Below are positions 38,101 to 55,143 of a stretch of 64,000 bases of DNA, piece after piece (positions within the stretch are counted from its first letter, which is position 1; every line of letters starts with the position of its first letter). The stretch comes from Paramecium sonneborni (taxonomy: Eukaryota > Ciliophora > Oligohymenophorea > Peniculida > Parameciidae), in contig CAJJDN010000033.1 in the NCBI GenBank assembly GCA_905182985.1, forward strand, positions 428,233 to 492,232, given 5' to 3'. A program made the translations under genes and the position numbers. The notes under the pieces were generated by a model. It did not search any database and was not told the DNA's origin. It saw only the letters and a program-made list of their open reading frames with translations.

Positions 38101-38407
38101 TACTGAAATCTTGGCTGTGGCTATAGCTTATACATAGGGACCTCCTTTTAGAGAAGCCATATATTAGAATATTTATTATGTAATTGCTATATGTTTGGGT
38201 ATAATTGGATAAATTATTTTAATATTCTTCCCAAATTTAATTGGATTTTTAAATTTAGAAGTAGAGTTTCCAACAGATTTTAAAATATAAATTTTAATCA
38301 TTAACATTATTGTAGGAATCACAATCATATTTTATGAGAAATTAATTACGGATAAAATGAATTAAAAATATGCAGAAGGAGAAATTAATCTGGGAAATCA
38401 AAATTGA
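35123..38407 (+). CDS. P5B-type ATPase (ATP13A family)
   Basis: A 1078-residue P-type ATPase after 25- and 23-nt introns near the 5' end. Visible blocks in order: actuator motif LTGESIPIN; membrane segment 4 with [12 protein letters not shown]; the family linker [14 protein letters not shown] before the phosphorylation site DKTGTLTE; the hinge [12 protein letters not shown] followed by [20 protein letters not shown], the P5B form of GDGxND. Membrane segments flank these as expected for ten helices. P5B pumps (human ATP13A2-5) are lysosomal/endosomal polyamine exporters. The canonical P5B PPxLP is here PATLP, so substrate preference may differ. It lies head to tail behind NDUFS4. Confidence 0.92.
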
Positions 38408-38434
38408 TAGATAAAATATATTCACTCTGTATAA

Positions 38435-40129
38435 TCATTATCTTTCTGTATCTAATTTGTATTCCGCACTCTGAACTAATTAATTAATCACTGATGTGTC
38501 TAAAATTTAAATATCTTAATTCAACTATAATTTCATTAAATCTATGATAGGTTCATCCATACTGTTTATCAATTTTTGATTTATTGGATCTTAATAATTA
38601 GTAATAATCTCTTTAAATGCTTGTTAAGCCTCCAATGCCTTCTAATAAGGAGTCTTCGCTGGTTTCAAAAGTGAACAGAAATTATCATCTGATATATCTT
38701 CTGGGTCTGATCCTATAAATGGTTTAGGTAAATAATCAAACATCTTTATCTAAGCTTTATTCAATAAAATGTATTTTAATTTATCAATTTCATGTAATTT
38801 ATTGATAATGTACAAAATATCAAGAGACTTTAGAATCCGATTAACCGCAAAATCGAATTACTCCTACTTAATATTGTTATTATTCTTTCCTCTTGGAAAT
38901 TGAAAGGTTATATATTCTAAGAAATTTAAATGTAGCTTTTTGGTAACTACTCTGAAAAATCTTTTAATTGATGCAGATATCTCATTTGTTATATGTGCCT
39001 TCTAATTATCAGTATCAGCCTCTGTAATCAATTGACTCTTTCTTTAAATACTATATAATCTTTTTTTTATATTCATTTAGTTTAATTGACTCCAAGATTT
39101 TTACTTTTTCAACACAGGTCCTATTGGAAGATTCACTTCACTATAACATAATGGAATTTTCTTATCTATCTATTATGGAATTGAAACTTTCTCAATAAAT
39201 TTATCATTTACAACCTACATCCTATCATTATCAGTTGTTGTATCATCTTCATTGGAAAAATTAAATAGTGAATTCACTATTTACAATCGATAAGATAAAT
39301 TGCTGAATGGTAATTATAAAAACATTGCTAATGTAAATATGACATTCCATAAACCACCAGCTTCTCCAAGAATTTATTATAATTTAGGATATGATCTGTA
39401 TTAAACAAATTCAGTTTTATCCAAACGTATTCTTAAATGAAGCAGCATCTATGGATTCTCAAATTCGTATGATTCTTTATGATATTAATATGCTAATAAA
39501 CTTTACTTTGTCTCATCTTTTAATACCATTCCACTATCTGAAATTACTGTAAGAGGACTCATGTAAATATCAATTCTTTTTTGAATATTTGGACTTAAAG
39601 TAGTATCTATTTTCTCCATTCTTATTTTTACAGGATCTTTAACATCTTATAAATCATAATAAAAAGTTGGTATTTCAAACGAAAAATCAAGACTTTTCAC
39701 TGATTTTTGTACTTGACTCACATCTTTGAGATATATCTCTACGATAACATATTATACTCTTTAATCTGTTTCATATAAACTAACATTTTAAGCATATTGA
39801 TATATATCCTAACTCCTTTAAAGTGGACCATCTGAAGTTTTGACATCTAAGTTTTGTTCATCCACTCCAGTTATTTGCATTGTAAAATTTATAAACTAAG
39901 TACAGTTTAATGTTTAATGATAGATCTAATATTGATAAGAACGAGGATTTTTATCTAAATTGAAGAAATTCATGAATAAGAGGACACTCATCATTGATAT
40001 TATGATAATTGTAAGAAATGCACCACAATAGGTTTTGTGACGCTCTTGATCTTTTATTAGTAAGGATACTGGTTTAGTGAAGAGATCAAGAGATCGAAAG
40101 GGTTTAAGTAGTTTTTTATATTTTTTCAT
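38435..40129 (-). CDS. Ciliate transmembrane protein, paralogue A
   Basis: An intronless 564-residue protein. A single transmembrane helix near residues 35-60 (CGAFLTIIIISMMSVLLFMN) is followed by a 200-residue beta-rich, probably extracytoplasmic domain. Then comes YPKLQQILGEAGGLWNVI, the start of a second hydrophobic segment, and a cytosolic tail of about 280 residues ending in helices. The same architecture and the LxQILxxAGGLW signature recur in the plus-strand gene at 43856-45792. Function unknown. A TTG upstream of the first ATG keeps the frame open, but I take the ATG at 40129. The stop faces the P5B ATPase stop across 27 bp. Confidence 0.8.
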
Positions 40130-40199
40130 TAAATTGAGGATCAAATAATTTGATGATTAAATGGTTAATTGATGCCTCTTAAAATCATAATTTAATTTA

Positions 40200-43271
<3,072 letters not shown>

Positions 43272-43855
43272 CAATATAAAAAATAATTAAGAATAATTCA
43301 AATAATATAAATAGACGTTAAATTCAAACACTTGTTACTAATATAGACTTCTCCAAAAAATTATTTTGTAGTAATTCTCCTCTCATATTTATGCTTCTAA
43401 AGAATTTTTAGTTGTTCCCTTTTTTTTATTGAATTATTTTATTCCGATTTACTTAAATTATTTTCTTATTTATATTTATTTTATATTAAAATGAACAATT
43501 ATCTGTTTTTGCCATCAAATTTTAAATTATAGTAAAAATTCTATTTCGTTTTCTAAATTTAAATTCTATGTATTTATAAATCTCATAATAATTCATAAAA
43601 TTCTTAAATTATTTAATGAAGGATTTATTTTGCATTTAATCAAAAATTATCATAAATAAATTTTTTAATTAGAATAACTTTCAATAAAAATCGATATTTA
43701 TTTTATTAGCAAAATTTTTGGTAAATCAAAATAAAAATAGTTTCACCATAACTTTTAAGAATTTTGAACGATATTAAAATTAATGTGAATTAAGTAATGA
43801 AAATAAATTAAACGAATCAAAAATATTGTATATAATATAAATTTAAATATTCTTG
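43272..43855. other. Intergenic, no gene seen
   Basis: About 585 bp, AT-rich with long T and A runs; it holds the ISWI 3' region and the upstream region of paralogue B. A nearby minus-strand open frame is not supported by composition. Confidence 0.6.
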
Positions 43856-45792
43856 ATGAAAAAAAATAAAATAAAGCGAATCCAACGTTAAATAAAAAAA
43901 ATTGACATCTTTGGTACCCCTGTTCAATTAATGATTTAAAGGTAGCGCTTACATCATTCTTTATTTGGAGCATTGATGACATTATTATTATTTGGATGCA
44001 TAATAACATACATTGTTAACAAATTTGTATAATTAGGAAGGAGAAAAGAATTCCAAACTCTTTATTCAGAGGTTTATTATGATGAGATTCCTAATTATCC
44101 ATTGATTTCGGATAATTTCACTTTATAATTTGCTTTTCAGAGTGATAATTAGACAAATTACATAGATGAAACAGTTTACAAAGTTAATGCTGTTTTGGTT
44201 AATAAAGTTTAAAGAAAGTAAAATAAAATATAATTAGAAGTGTTAATAATAGAACAATTTCAAATATTAAAAAAACAGAGATTCCCCTTACGACATGTGC
44301 GAAAATAGGTGTAACTTTTTAAGAGATTGAGGAATAATTGGATAATGTTGATTTTAATAATACTTATTGTGTAGATTGGTAGAAAATTTAAGAGTTGAGT
44401 TTGAGTGGTACACCTGATTAGGATAGCTATACTTATATATATATAAATTTCTAATTATGTGTAAATGATACAAGTAATAGTAGTTTTGATTATGAAAATA
44501 GGTGAAAATATGAAATGCAAGTCAAAAGAGGAGATTTAATAAAAATTAAGAAGAAATTACATATAATTTTAAATATCTTCTTACAATATTGATTTAAGGA
44601 ATTATGAATAACCAAATGTTGCAAAGGTTGAGGATATTTAAACAACAATATCAAGTTAAGTGATGAAAGATATTACGATATTTATGTAACCAATCACTAC
44701 ATTGACTGAGGAGGGATTACTAGATGAATTGGTTAGGAAGGATTCTACTATAAGATATTAAAAAAGTTAAGAGATAATTGATTTTAACAGTGATGAATCA
44801 TTGGCAACGGTTTCGATTAGATTATCAAATACGGAGAATATTAGTTATAGAATTTATCCTAAGTTATAAGATATATTGGCTTAAGCAGGAGGTTTATGGG
44901 AATTATTGATGCTTGTATTTTCAATTATTGTTAAACCATTTTCTTAAATGTCATTTAAAATGGAAATTATAAATAGTTTATTTAATTTTGAAGGTTAAAA
45001 ATAAATCGATTCAGATGAAAATGAAAATAAAATGTTTGAGAAATTAAATTCTTATTAAGAAAATATTTAGACAAATGAAAATGACATCTCTATAATGTTG
45101 AATTCATTTAAATCAAAAACAAGTACAAGATTTCCAAAAGGCAGAATTAAAGGAAAAAATTAAAAAACAGAACCAATAAAATCTCCTTAGACTGAGAAGT
45201 CCTCTTAAAATTTTACTAATTCACCTGAAAATGATAAAATACTCTAAAAAGGAATAAATACTGCCTTAAGAAAATTCTTTAGCGTAGCATCATTAAAATT
45301 GCAATTTAATCCATTTGATTATATGAAATATTTAAAGTGTGGGTAATAATATATTTAATATTTTTAAGTGAGAAGTAAGGAAAGTACAAGCAATTAAATT
45401 ATTCAATCTAAAAACTTGATAAATGTCTTGATATACTATTTATTATAGACAAGTTATAAGAAATTGATAAATTAAAAATGATCTTGCTTTCTAAAGAATA
45501 AGTAAAGTTGTTTGATTTTCTTCCAAAACCTTTAATTAGCCTTGATCCATTAGTTTAATAATAAGGAGAGAATTCGCAATATTCTTCATTGTTAAGACCA
45601 TATAAAGGATTAAAAGAAAAATCTATAGAAGCTTAATAGGTTTTGGATTAGCTGTTAGAGAATTTGGATGATCCAATAACAAATAAACTTGTTTCTTTGA
45701 TGGATCAAAACCTCATTAAATTATTACAAATGTAGCATGATATAAAAAAAAGATAAAGTCCAAAGTTATTCGCAAATGATTTTATTGAGTGA
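43856..45792 (+). CDS. Ciliate transmembrane protein, paralogue B
   Basis: A 622-residue protein after introns of 20, 22 and 26 nt. One membrane segment near residue 45 (LFGALMTLLLFGCIITYIV) precedes an ectodomain with several Cys residues, then YPKLQDILAQAGGLWELL and a second hydrophobic helix. The tail ends in the same order of blocks as paralogue A: a DILFIIDKLxEIDKLK helix, a FDFLPKP motif and a final DxPITNKLV segment. Unlike intronless paralogue A, it is spliced. Both copies flank ISWI and are transcribed away from it, consistent with an old local or segmental duplication. Confidence 0.8.
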
Positions 45793-45892
45793 TTCTATAA
45801 AGTAACTGCAATTAATAATTGAAGAAAGTATTAATAAATATAAGAATAAATGTTATATATAAATCTGGATAAAATAAAATACTCAAAGATGA

Positions 45893-48218
45893 TTCATCAT
45901 AACAGTAGTGTAGCATATCATGAATTCGTCTACATTCAAACCTTTTTCTTAGGCTCCAACCATATCAAGTAGCATTAATAATCTTTTGATAGGAATGTCC
46001 TTGATTTGTGATGCAATTGTATTAATTTATAATTCTTACTATTAGGTTAATTAAAGTTTATTTTATGATTAAGGGGATGTGGTTAGATAATCTTAAATGA
46101 CTAATCTAATTTCATCAGGTTTAATTAGATTGGGTACTTTAAAAGCAACATTGAAACAAGAGACAACTTCTAGTTATTTCATAATATGATATTATGATGT
46201 AGTTCCAATAAGGAGTAATCTGCATTAAGACTAAAAATTATATAATAAATATTAATTACTTTATCAGGTAACCTTTTAATGAGTACTAACAAAGCTTAAA
46301 GGATAGCATTTGAAAATCTAGGTCCAATATCTACATATTCTATAAGTCTTTCAATATTATCAATAAGAATGCAAGAAAGGGATGATTTGTAAGCATCATT
46401 AAAGATTCTAACCATTTGATTGATTATAGCACCTTCAGTCAATCCAATAAATGTTTCAGGAGATATTAATTTAACATAAGGAAATCCACATTCAACTGCA
46501 AGCCAAGCTGCAACACTAGTTTTACCAGAACCTTAATCTCCTTCCAATAAAACAGAATTTAATTGGGAATTTTTACCAAATCTAGTTTAATCTATAGTAT
46601 TTCTTAATATTTTTTATAGTTTTCTAAATTCATCACCAAAATCAATTAATCTATTTTTAAGAAGTAAATCAAATTTATTTGAATCAATACCAAATTAAGG
46701 TTTAACTTCATCTAATGCATTCATAAAATCACTTCTCTTAACTTTAAGTTCATCTTATTTATTTAATTTCTTTTAAAAATCAAATATATTCTACATTCTT
46801 TAAAATGCAAAAGATGATGCTGATTTAACAACTGCCTCAATTTCAGCACCTGTATAATTTTTAGTAATTGTAGCTAATTCTTCTAGATTTACATCTTTAT
46901 CAAGTGCTTCACTTTTCCTAAGATTTTCAGTATGAATATTTAAAATCTATTATCTACCTTATTCATCTGGTAATCCTACTTCAATATGAACTTCAAATCT
47001 ACCAGGTCTTAAAACAGCTTCGTCAATTAAATCTTTTCTATTAGTCATACCTATCACTAAAATATTATTAAGTGAATTAACTCCATCAATCATAGATAAT
47101 AATTAATTAACAACATTATCATAAGCACCTGTTCCAGAATTTATTGATCCTCTTTATTTACATATTGCATCCATCTCATCAAATACTATTATATGTAAAT
47201 CACTTTAATCTCCTTTTGTATCTTAATCTGCTATTGCTTCAGCAAATAACTTTCTAACATTCTCTTCTGCTTCTCCTACAAATTTACTAAATATCTCAGG
47301 CCCATTTACTATCTTAGGTGGTCTAGCCTTTAATACTTTAGCCAGTTATCTTGCAATTAATGTCTTACCTGTTCCTGGAGGACCATACAATAATAAACCC
47401 TTTACATGTTTAATACCATATTTCTCAAGAAATGCTTATGGAAATCTTCTTGATGAAAATGCTCTTCTAAATATATTTGCTAATTCTTTATCTAATCCAC
47501 CTACTCCCAATTTATCAAATGAAAAATCTTCTCTAAAAATACTTGCTGTTTATGTTGATGCATTCTTCATTTTCAATTGATTTACTCCCTATCTAATACT
47601 AAATTCTATTTCTGTCACATCAACTAACATTCCTCCTTATGTAAATTTTACTTATTATGATTCTACTCCGACACTCAATACATCTGTACGAGTAACCTAT
47701 CAATTTAAATCAATTTATATACTTTAAATAAGTAAATATTTCCCACATATGAAAATAACTGGATTTGATCTTTCCTAAAGAACAAACCTGAATATGCTCT
47801 TTTCAAAAATGGTGCTAACTCTTCTGAATCCAATTCCACTTTGTCCATACTCCCTTACTATTAAACTATATCTAATTCAATATCTAAAACTCCCAATCTA
47901 TACTCTTTATCTTTTGGCAGTGTAAATACTGCCACGTCAATCTTATCTGTAAAAGACATTCTCAACAATTATCTTATATATTTGCTTCCTGCTACTGTAT
48001 CATCTTTATAGCCTTTTTCCTTTTTTATTTATATTATTCCTTACTCCCTCTAATTTAAATATATAACCATTAATCTATATCAATAGTTCTCCTTATATAT
48101 TATGTCTCTGCTTTATTTAAGTTTATGTATTCTAAGATGTATAAAGCATTCCCGTAAATGCTTCCTCTGTTTTTATTAAACCCACTGGCAACAATTAAAA
48201 TCCTTTGGCAAAACTCAT
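45893..48218 (-). CDS. NSF: N-ethylmaleimide-sensitive fusion ATPase NSF
   Basis: About 745 residues; introns of 25, 26 and 29 nt are clear, and one more is implied by the length. The N-domain starts MSFAKGFQLLPVG. D1 has [13 protein letters not shown] (Walker A), [11 protein letters not shown] (Walker B), the [11 protein letters not shown] sensor and [13 protein letters not shown] ([12 protein letters not shown]) arginine finger. D2 has EGDQGSGKT and [10 protein letters not shown]; the second Asp of Walker B in animal NSF (VVDDIERL) is Asn here. NSF disassembles SNARE complexes after membrane fusion with alpha-SNAP. The start was chosen because residues after it align with the NSF N-domain; upstream frame is open but unrelated. 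Confidence 0.93.
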
Positions 48219-48419
48219 TATTAATTATATTTTTCTATCAGCATTATTTTCTGCTGTAATTAAAATCCTAAATTTCTCAGTCTTTATCAGAAATATAAAT
48301 ATAAAATTATCATATATTATTTTGATGATATTATTAATCACTTCTTTTTTATCTATGATAATTTACCCCATCTTTGAGCTAGCTTAACAAAGTTACCCAT
48401 TTTCTATAAATTAATCATT

Positions 48420-49477
<1,058 letters not shown>

Positions 49478-49663
49478 TTTAAAAAATATTTATGTTTATA
49501 TAAAACTAAAGATGTCATATTATTTATATATTTGATTTTATTATAAATAGATGAATAGCTCAGTTTGATTAAAAAAATCAATTTTTAAATAATCTGCATT
49601 GATTTTGTATAGATCATATATTTGGTGTATTTAAGTTACAAAAATTATTATTATTATTTATAA

Positions 49664-50953
49664 ATGGATCAAAATGATAAAGAAATAGATGAGGAATAAT
49701 TTAAAAAGGAATTTGAAGAAAAGGTTGAAAAACGTAAACAATGGTTATTAGAGGAATTGAGAAGTTGTGGAAAGTTTTTAGATGTAAGTGCAAAGAAATT
49801 AGATGATCTAGATGCTTTGACTGTAAAGAGCTATTCAAATATAAAAGATAGCATTGTATCTTCATGAGTGTTAAGCAGAATTAACAGTGTTTCATATAGG
49901 AGCTAATTCAATAAGTGACAGAGGATTTATTGACATGTTGACAGGATTGCAATGGCATGATAAAATTAAAGAAATTTATATTGGAAATAATGAAATTACA
50001 GAAGTAGAAAAATAATGATATAATATTATTAGATAGGTATTTAAGGTTTGATTGAGATTTCAAGCTGTTTCAAATAATTGAAAATATTGAGTATGAGTTC
50101 TTGTTCAATTGATGATTCAACTTTCATTTAATTATGTTATGCACTGCCAGAATTAAAAAATTTGTAATAATTGTAAGTGCCAGCAAATAATATTTCAGAT
50201 TATGGTAATGAAATATTAAATATTATAGGATTGATATGTTTTTCAACTTTGTTAGCAACAAACAGTTTACCTAATTTGACTGTAGTTCATTTTGGTAATA
50301 ATCCATTGACATCTAAATCTTTGGTTCCATTTTTTTAGGCCTTGAAAAAAAATAAGACTATCAAAATCTTATATTTAAACGATATAGGAATGGAATTGGT
50401 AACAATTAAATAAGTGGCTATTTGTTTGAAAAAAAATAAAACATTGGAAGATCTTAATTTAGGAAATACAGGATTTTCTGATAGTGCAGCATCAATATTA
50501 TGGCCAAGTTTGAAATATTTAAAGAAATTATAATTATGGAATAATCATTTAACAGATAAATCCATATTTGAATTTATAAATGTATTAGAAAGAGAAGATA
50601 TTGGATTAACATATGTAGGATTATAGGATAATGAGATTGAAGAATTAGATTTGGTTGAAGATTTGAATGCTTTACTTAAATAGAATGAACTTATAGAGAA
50701 ATTGACAGAATAAATAGAACATAAAGAAGAATAAGAAGAAGTGGATGAAGACAAATAGGTTAAATAAATGATAGAATTAGCAAAATTAGAGGAGATAGAA
50801 GAAAAATTAGGATAATTAGAAAAGCTTGATGAACCATAAGAAGAGAAATAAGATGTTGTTAATGAATTATAAGGAAAATTAAAAATAAAAAAATGGACTG
50901 GGGAGATTGAAGATCCTGAAGATAAAACATTAAAACACTCTGTAATGGAATGA
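49664..50953 (+). CDS. Leucine-rich-repeat protein with acidic coiled-coil tail
   Basis: A 411-residue protein after introns of 25 and 29 nt. Residues about 60-290 contain ribonuclease-inhibitor-type repeats (for example LTVVHFGNNPLT, LEDLNLGNTGFSDSA, LKKLQLWNNHLT), roughly 28 residues each. The last 110 residues are Glu/Lys/Gln-rich coiled coil, ending KTLKHSVME. Proteins of this layout act as binding scaffolds, and many are ciliary or cortical in ciliates; the partner is unknown. The eL24 gene starts 28 bp downstream on the same strand. Confidence 0.8.
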
Positions 50954-50981
50954 AAATTAAGATTTAAATATTTTTTAAATA

Positions 50982-51517
50982 ATGGTTATCAAAACAGATT
51001 TGTGCTCTTTTAGTGAATGGAGAATCTATCCTGGACATGGAAGAAGATTCGTTGCCAAAGATGGCAGACTCTTCTATTACTTGAATTAAAAGAGTAGAGC
51101 TTTTAGTGCAAGAAAAGTAAATGAATAATTATCATCATAATTAAGATTAAATCATAAGAAATTTAATGGACTGTTGCTTGGAGAAGATTAAATAAGAAAA
51201 TTAAGACAGATGAAGGAGCTAAAAAGAGAAGAATTAGAAATCTTAAAGTACAAAGAGCAATTGTTGGTATTTCATTAGAAGAAATCAGAAGAAGAAGAAA
51301 GGAAGATGATAGTAATACATATTTCTAATGAAATCTAGAAACTAGAAAGGCATAAGCTGAATAAGCAGCTAGAGAGATTAAAGATAGAAAGTAAAAGTAA
51401 ATTGAAGCTTAAAAGAAGAAACCTGCTACAGCTTAAAAAGTAGCATAAAAAGCAGAAGTCAAAGCTTAATAAAAAGCATAAAAAGGTGCTGCTAAAACCA
51501 ACAAAGCCAAAAAATGA
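50982..51517 (+). CDS. RPL24: 60S ribosomal protein eL24
   Basis: A 159-residue protein (human 157) after 29- and 27-nt introns. The N-terminal L24e domain reads CSFSEWRIYPGHG then RRFVAKDGRLFYYLN, corresponding to the eukaryotic C-x-F-x-x-x-x-I-x-P-G-x-G and R-D-G-K motifs; one of the usual zinc-binding Cys pairs is absent, as in many eukaryotic eL24. WTVAWRRLNKK continues the domain. The remainder is the Lys/Ala/Gln-rich extension that lies on the ribosome surface, ending KTNKAKK. Both introns are required by the conserved blocks. Confidence 0.93.
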
Positions 51518-51606
51518 TTTTACAATATAAACACGTATACAATATTTCCATTATTCAGTTATTTCCTTTCTTCGACCAATAATTTAATTTATATTTATAT
51601 TTTTAT

Positions 51607-52178
51607 ATGGACCCAATATTTTACACTTTTCTAGGTATGGGAATTGGATTCATTGGATCTTAAGTTGTCATGAATAATTTCTTCAAAAATAAGTAGAATA
51701 AGAATCGATAATAGAATTAAGTTACCAAAAAATATATACCTTCTACTCCTGATATGAAAAAGGCTTATCAATAAAATTAAATCCATTCCTTAATTAACAG
51801 ATAATCTGATGTGGAGGATCATATCAGAAAAATTGTCAAAATTCAACCTCCTCCAGCATAATTTGATAAAGATGACGAGTTATCTTTGGTATAAGATTCA
51901 GAATAAGCCAAATAATATCAAATCAATGATTCTGAACGAATTACATAACCACAAACTCCTAACTTTCAGAACAAATTATAAACACAACCAAATATTAAAT
52001 TATTTACCAATCCTGACTAAATACAAAAAATTGCCACATACCCTTTAATTTTAAAATAAAATAAATTTAGCGCCTCTTGTAAGTTTCTATAATAACTTAA
52101 GAAAATTAACTCCCTTAGACTACATCATCAGAAAGCCATTAAGAATCATCAGCTGAAAATAGCGATCAAGATGAATGA
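51607..52178 (+). CDS. Single-pass membrane protein, uncharacterised (182 aa)
   Basis: One 23-nt intron. The first 22 residues (MDPIFYTFLGMGIGFIGSQVV) are hydrophobic with GxG spacing and act as a signal anchor, followed by a basic stop-transfer (FKNKQNKNRQQ). The rest is polar, Pro/Gln/Asn-rich and ends in an acidic serine-rich tail. No family recognised. Confidence 0.65.
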
Positions 52179-52263
52179 GATAATTTATATAATTTTCATA
52201 TTAAATATTTTGGTAATCTTATACTTTAATATTTATTAATATTTAACATCAATATAAATATAA

Positions 52264-53380
52264 ATGATTCATAATCTTATAATTTCTAACTAATTAGAAA
52301 GGCTTCATTAAATAATAAAAAAATTGCTTAAATCACAAAACAAGAATTAATCTCTAATATTTAGATTCACTAATTTCAAACTGAATGACATGCTTTAATA
52401 TTATTAACATCTAAAAACAAACCAACTAAAAGTTCGATACTATTGAAACTATCAATTGATAAAAATGCTTTCAAGAGACTTCCTTTGAAGTCACATCAGA
52501 TAAGAGTGAAAAATTCAAAATCAACACTCAAAGAAGAAGTAGTGTCATGAGAATTTCAAAAGAATTCGTCTCTAATTTACCATGAGAATATAAGAAAAAA
52601 ATAAAGATAACTTAATTTTAAAGCTATTAAACATCAGTAATTCTATTATTACATAGCTGAATAAGAGAAAATGCTGTTATTTCGAATGTGACTGATTAGA
52701 GCTAAGAAAAGCTTCAATTTTAAAAATGGATAATTTATGAAAAAGAAAGATAGTTTTATAAGAGCAAATAAATGATAAAATAAAGTACATGCTCTAAATG
52801 GCAAAAAAAATTTTATTAAATTTTAAAGATGAATTCATTAATTACTAAGTTCATTTATGAATAAAATGTCAAAAAATAATAAGAACCTGCTAATCAAATT
52901 GAATTTACTCCTAATTTTAGATTGAATTCGACCTTATCAAAGAAATAAGAACTTAATCAAACAAAACAAACATAAAAGTTACCCAATCAAAAAAAAGAAG
53001 AATTTTGTGTTACATATGCACTTATAAAATATTTAGGTTAAAATTTAAAGAATAAAAATTATCTAAAGCTGTAATAAGCAAAATATTATAAAGAGATGAG
53101 AGAATATTTTTAATTCAAGCTTAAGAAAGAATTTTACAAGTTGAAACTAAAAAAGTTTTCACTTCAATCCTCTTCCCACCTTGATTCTCAGTGCATTGAT
53201 TATATTGCTTAATATTAGGCCAGTATTCTTGTCAAGAGAGGTAAATCAACAATGTGCGCTCCTCAGAAAGCGACGAGTTGGAGAGTATGAGAAAGTGACA
53301 TACAGATTTTTTACCCTGAACTGTATGATCCAAGAAAGAAACTCTTTTAGCTCTCCAAACTAGAAATGGTCCACATGTGA
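52264..53380 (+). CDS. Uncharacterised basic protein, 5' structure uncertain
   Basis: The 3' two thirds are well supported: introns of 21, 29 and 21 nt join into one frame of lysine- and glutamine-rich, helical sequence that ends KLSKLEMVHM before the TGA at 53378. The 5' part from the ATG at 52264 needs a 44-nt intron to connect, longer than usual, so the true start may differ. The total length with all introns removed is divisible by three (333 aa). No domain recognised. An alternative 26-nt intron at 53231-53256 would end the protein at 53298 instead. Confidence 0.5.
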
Positions 53381-53996
53381 CATATGGAAAAAGAGCCAAA
53401 AGGTTGAAGGGAATATTATCTATTATATAAGGATAGTATAGACCCTATCCATGTCATAACTAACACCAGGGGATGAGATTCTAAACTGGAAGAAGAAGAA
53501 CTAATGTCTTATTTATAAGTTTTATGAAATATCTTGTTTAAATATTAATAAAAATTATTTTCATTTACAAATTTAATTCTAAACTAAAATTAAAATAAAG
53601 AGCAAGAAGTTAAATACTAAAATTTATTTCCTGATTCTGCAACTTATTTAAACTCTCTCTTAATTTTATTGGAACAATCAATTTTTCATTTGTTAAATTT
53701 TTTTGTAATTTTCAGTTCAGAATTAATTAATTTTAATATATTGAAAAACGAATTATTATTGAAAATAACGATTGAAAAACTTGACTCAAAATAAAAATTT
53801 CATGAACAAGAAATGGAAATAGGAATATAAGAATTTTATGCAAATGTGTAATAATACGACAATTATTAAAATATAATATTTCATATTATAAATTGTCATA
53901 AACTGATGATATCAAATAAAATATTATTTGATATTATACAACTCAAATGCAAAATTCGATAAGTTGGCACTTAATTATTATTTATAAATAATATAA
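53381..53996. other. Gene-free or unresolved stretch
   Basis: About 615 bp. Up to 53520 the G+C content is higher than in the usual spacers, and one plus-strand frame stays free of TGA from 53181 to about 53745, so a gene tail or relic may lie here. The small hairpin ggatag..ctatcc is at 53430-53449. Beyond 53550 it is ordinary AT-rich spacer. Confidence 0.4.
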
Positions 53997-54926
53997 ATGG
54001 GATCCTTTTTATCCCAACCTAATACTTAGAAATCCCATGAATATTAGTTTAGTGGTTAGTTATCGTGTTATACTACTGCCATGCAAGGTATATAAATAAT
54101 ATTAATGAATAGGATGGCGATTATAAATGGAAGATGCACATCTGATGAAACCAAATTTTATAGAAAATATTTCACTTTTTGCAGTATTTGATGGACATGG
54201 TGGCCCTGGGATTTCATAGTATCTAGCTGAAAATTTCATGAATGTACTGATTTCTTAACCCTCATTTTAAAAAATGGATTTTATGCAATCAATTCATGAC
54301 ACATTTATATAGCTGGACGATATGATTAAAAATAATGAAATCAAAAGTATATATTTTATAATATAAACCCAAAGATACATTTATAGGTTCTACTGCTGTC
54401 GTTGCATTAATAGCAGATAATATGCTTTATGTGGCCAATTTAGGAGACTCTCGATGTCTGTTAATGAGAGATGACGAAACCATTGAATTAACTAAAGATC
54501 ACCTTCCAAGCAATGAATTGGCACGAATTAGATATGCTGGAGGTTTTGTGGATGAATAAGGTCGTTTAAATGGTACCTTATCAGTTTCCAGAGCATTTGG
54601 TGATTTTGAATTTAAGCAGGAACCATTACCTGCTAATTAGTAAATGGTTATAGCAGAACCTGAAATCAGGAAAATTAAGTTAAACAAAGATGATCGGTAA
54701 CTAAATTGAATTTATTAATTTTAGTTTTCTCTTTTTGGGATGCGATGGTGTATTCGAAACCTAAAACAGTTATAAAGTGATGGAGTTCATCTCCGCACGT
54801 GTGGCTGAGAAACAAGAGCCCTCCATTATTTTGGAATAATTACTTGATACTTCCTTAGCTGCTGACACTTCAACTGGATATGGTTGTGACAACATGACTG
54901 CTATGCTAATATTATTAAATTAATGA
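53997..54926 (+). CDS. PP2C-type protein phosphatase (PPM)
   Basis: A 282-residue protein after introns of 25, 28 and 28 nt. Metal-binding and catalytic motifs appear in order: GWRLQMEDAH (the R and E-D residues), FAVFDGHGG (metal site), VANLGDSR, SVSRAFGDF, FLFLGCDGVFE (metal Asp) and YGCDNMTA (final Asp-Asn). It is therefore an active Mn/Mg-dependent Ser/Thr phosphatase, close to PPM1A/B in length of the core but without the C-terminal helical extension. The N-terminus MGSFLSQP fits the N-myristoylation pattern. Each intron interrupts a conserved block and is confirmed by it. Confidence 0.93.
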
Positions 54927-55143
54927 ATGTAATCCAACATTTATTTTCAACCCAATTGTCTACTATTCTTACTCTATAAGCTTTCAAGCCTATTTTAACT
55001 ATCAATTTATTTCAACAATATAATAATTAATATTATTATATTCTTTTTAATAGAAAATTATCAAATTCAAGTTTGACAAAATAATTCAAGACTTAATTGA
55101 TTTTATAAATAAGTATCATTTAAGGGAAATTTATTAAAAAAAT

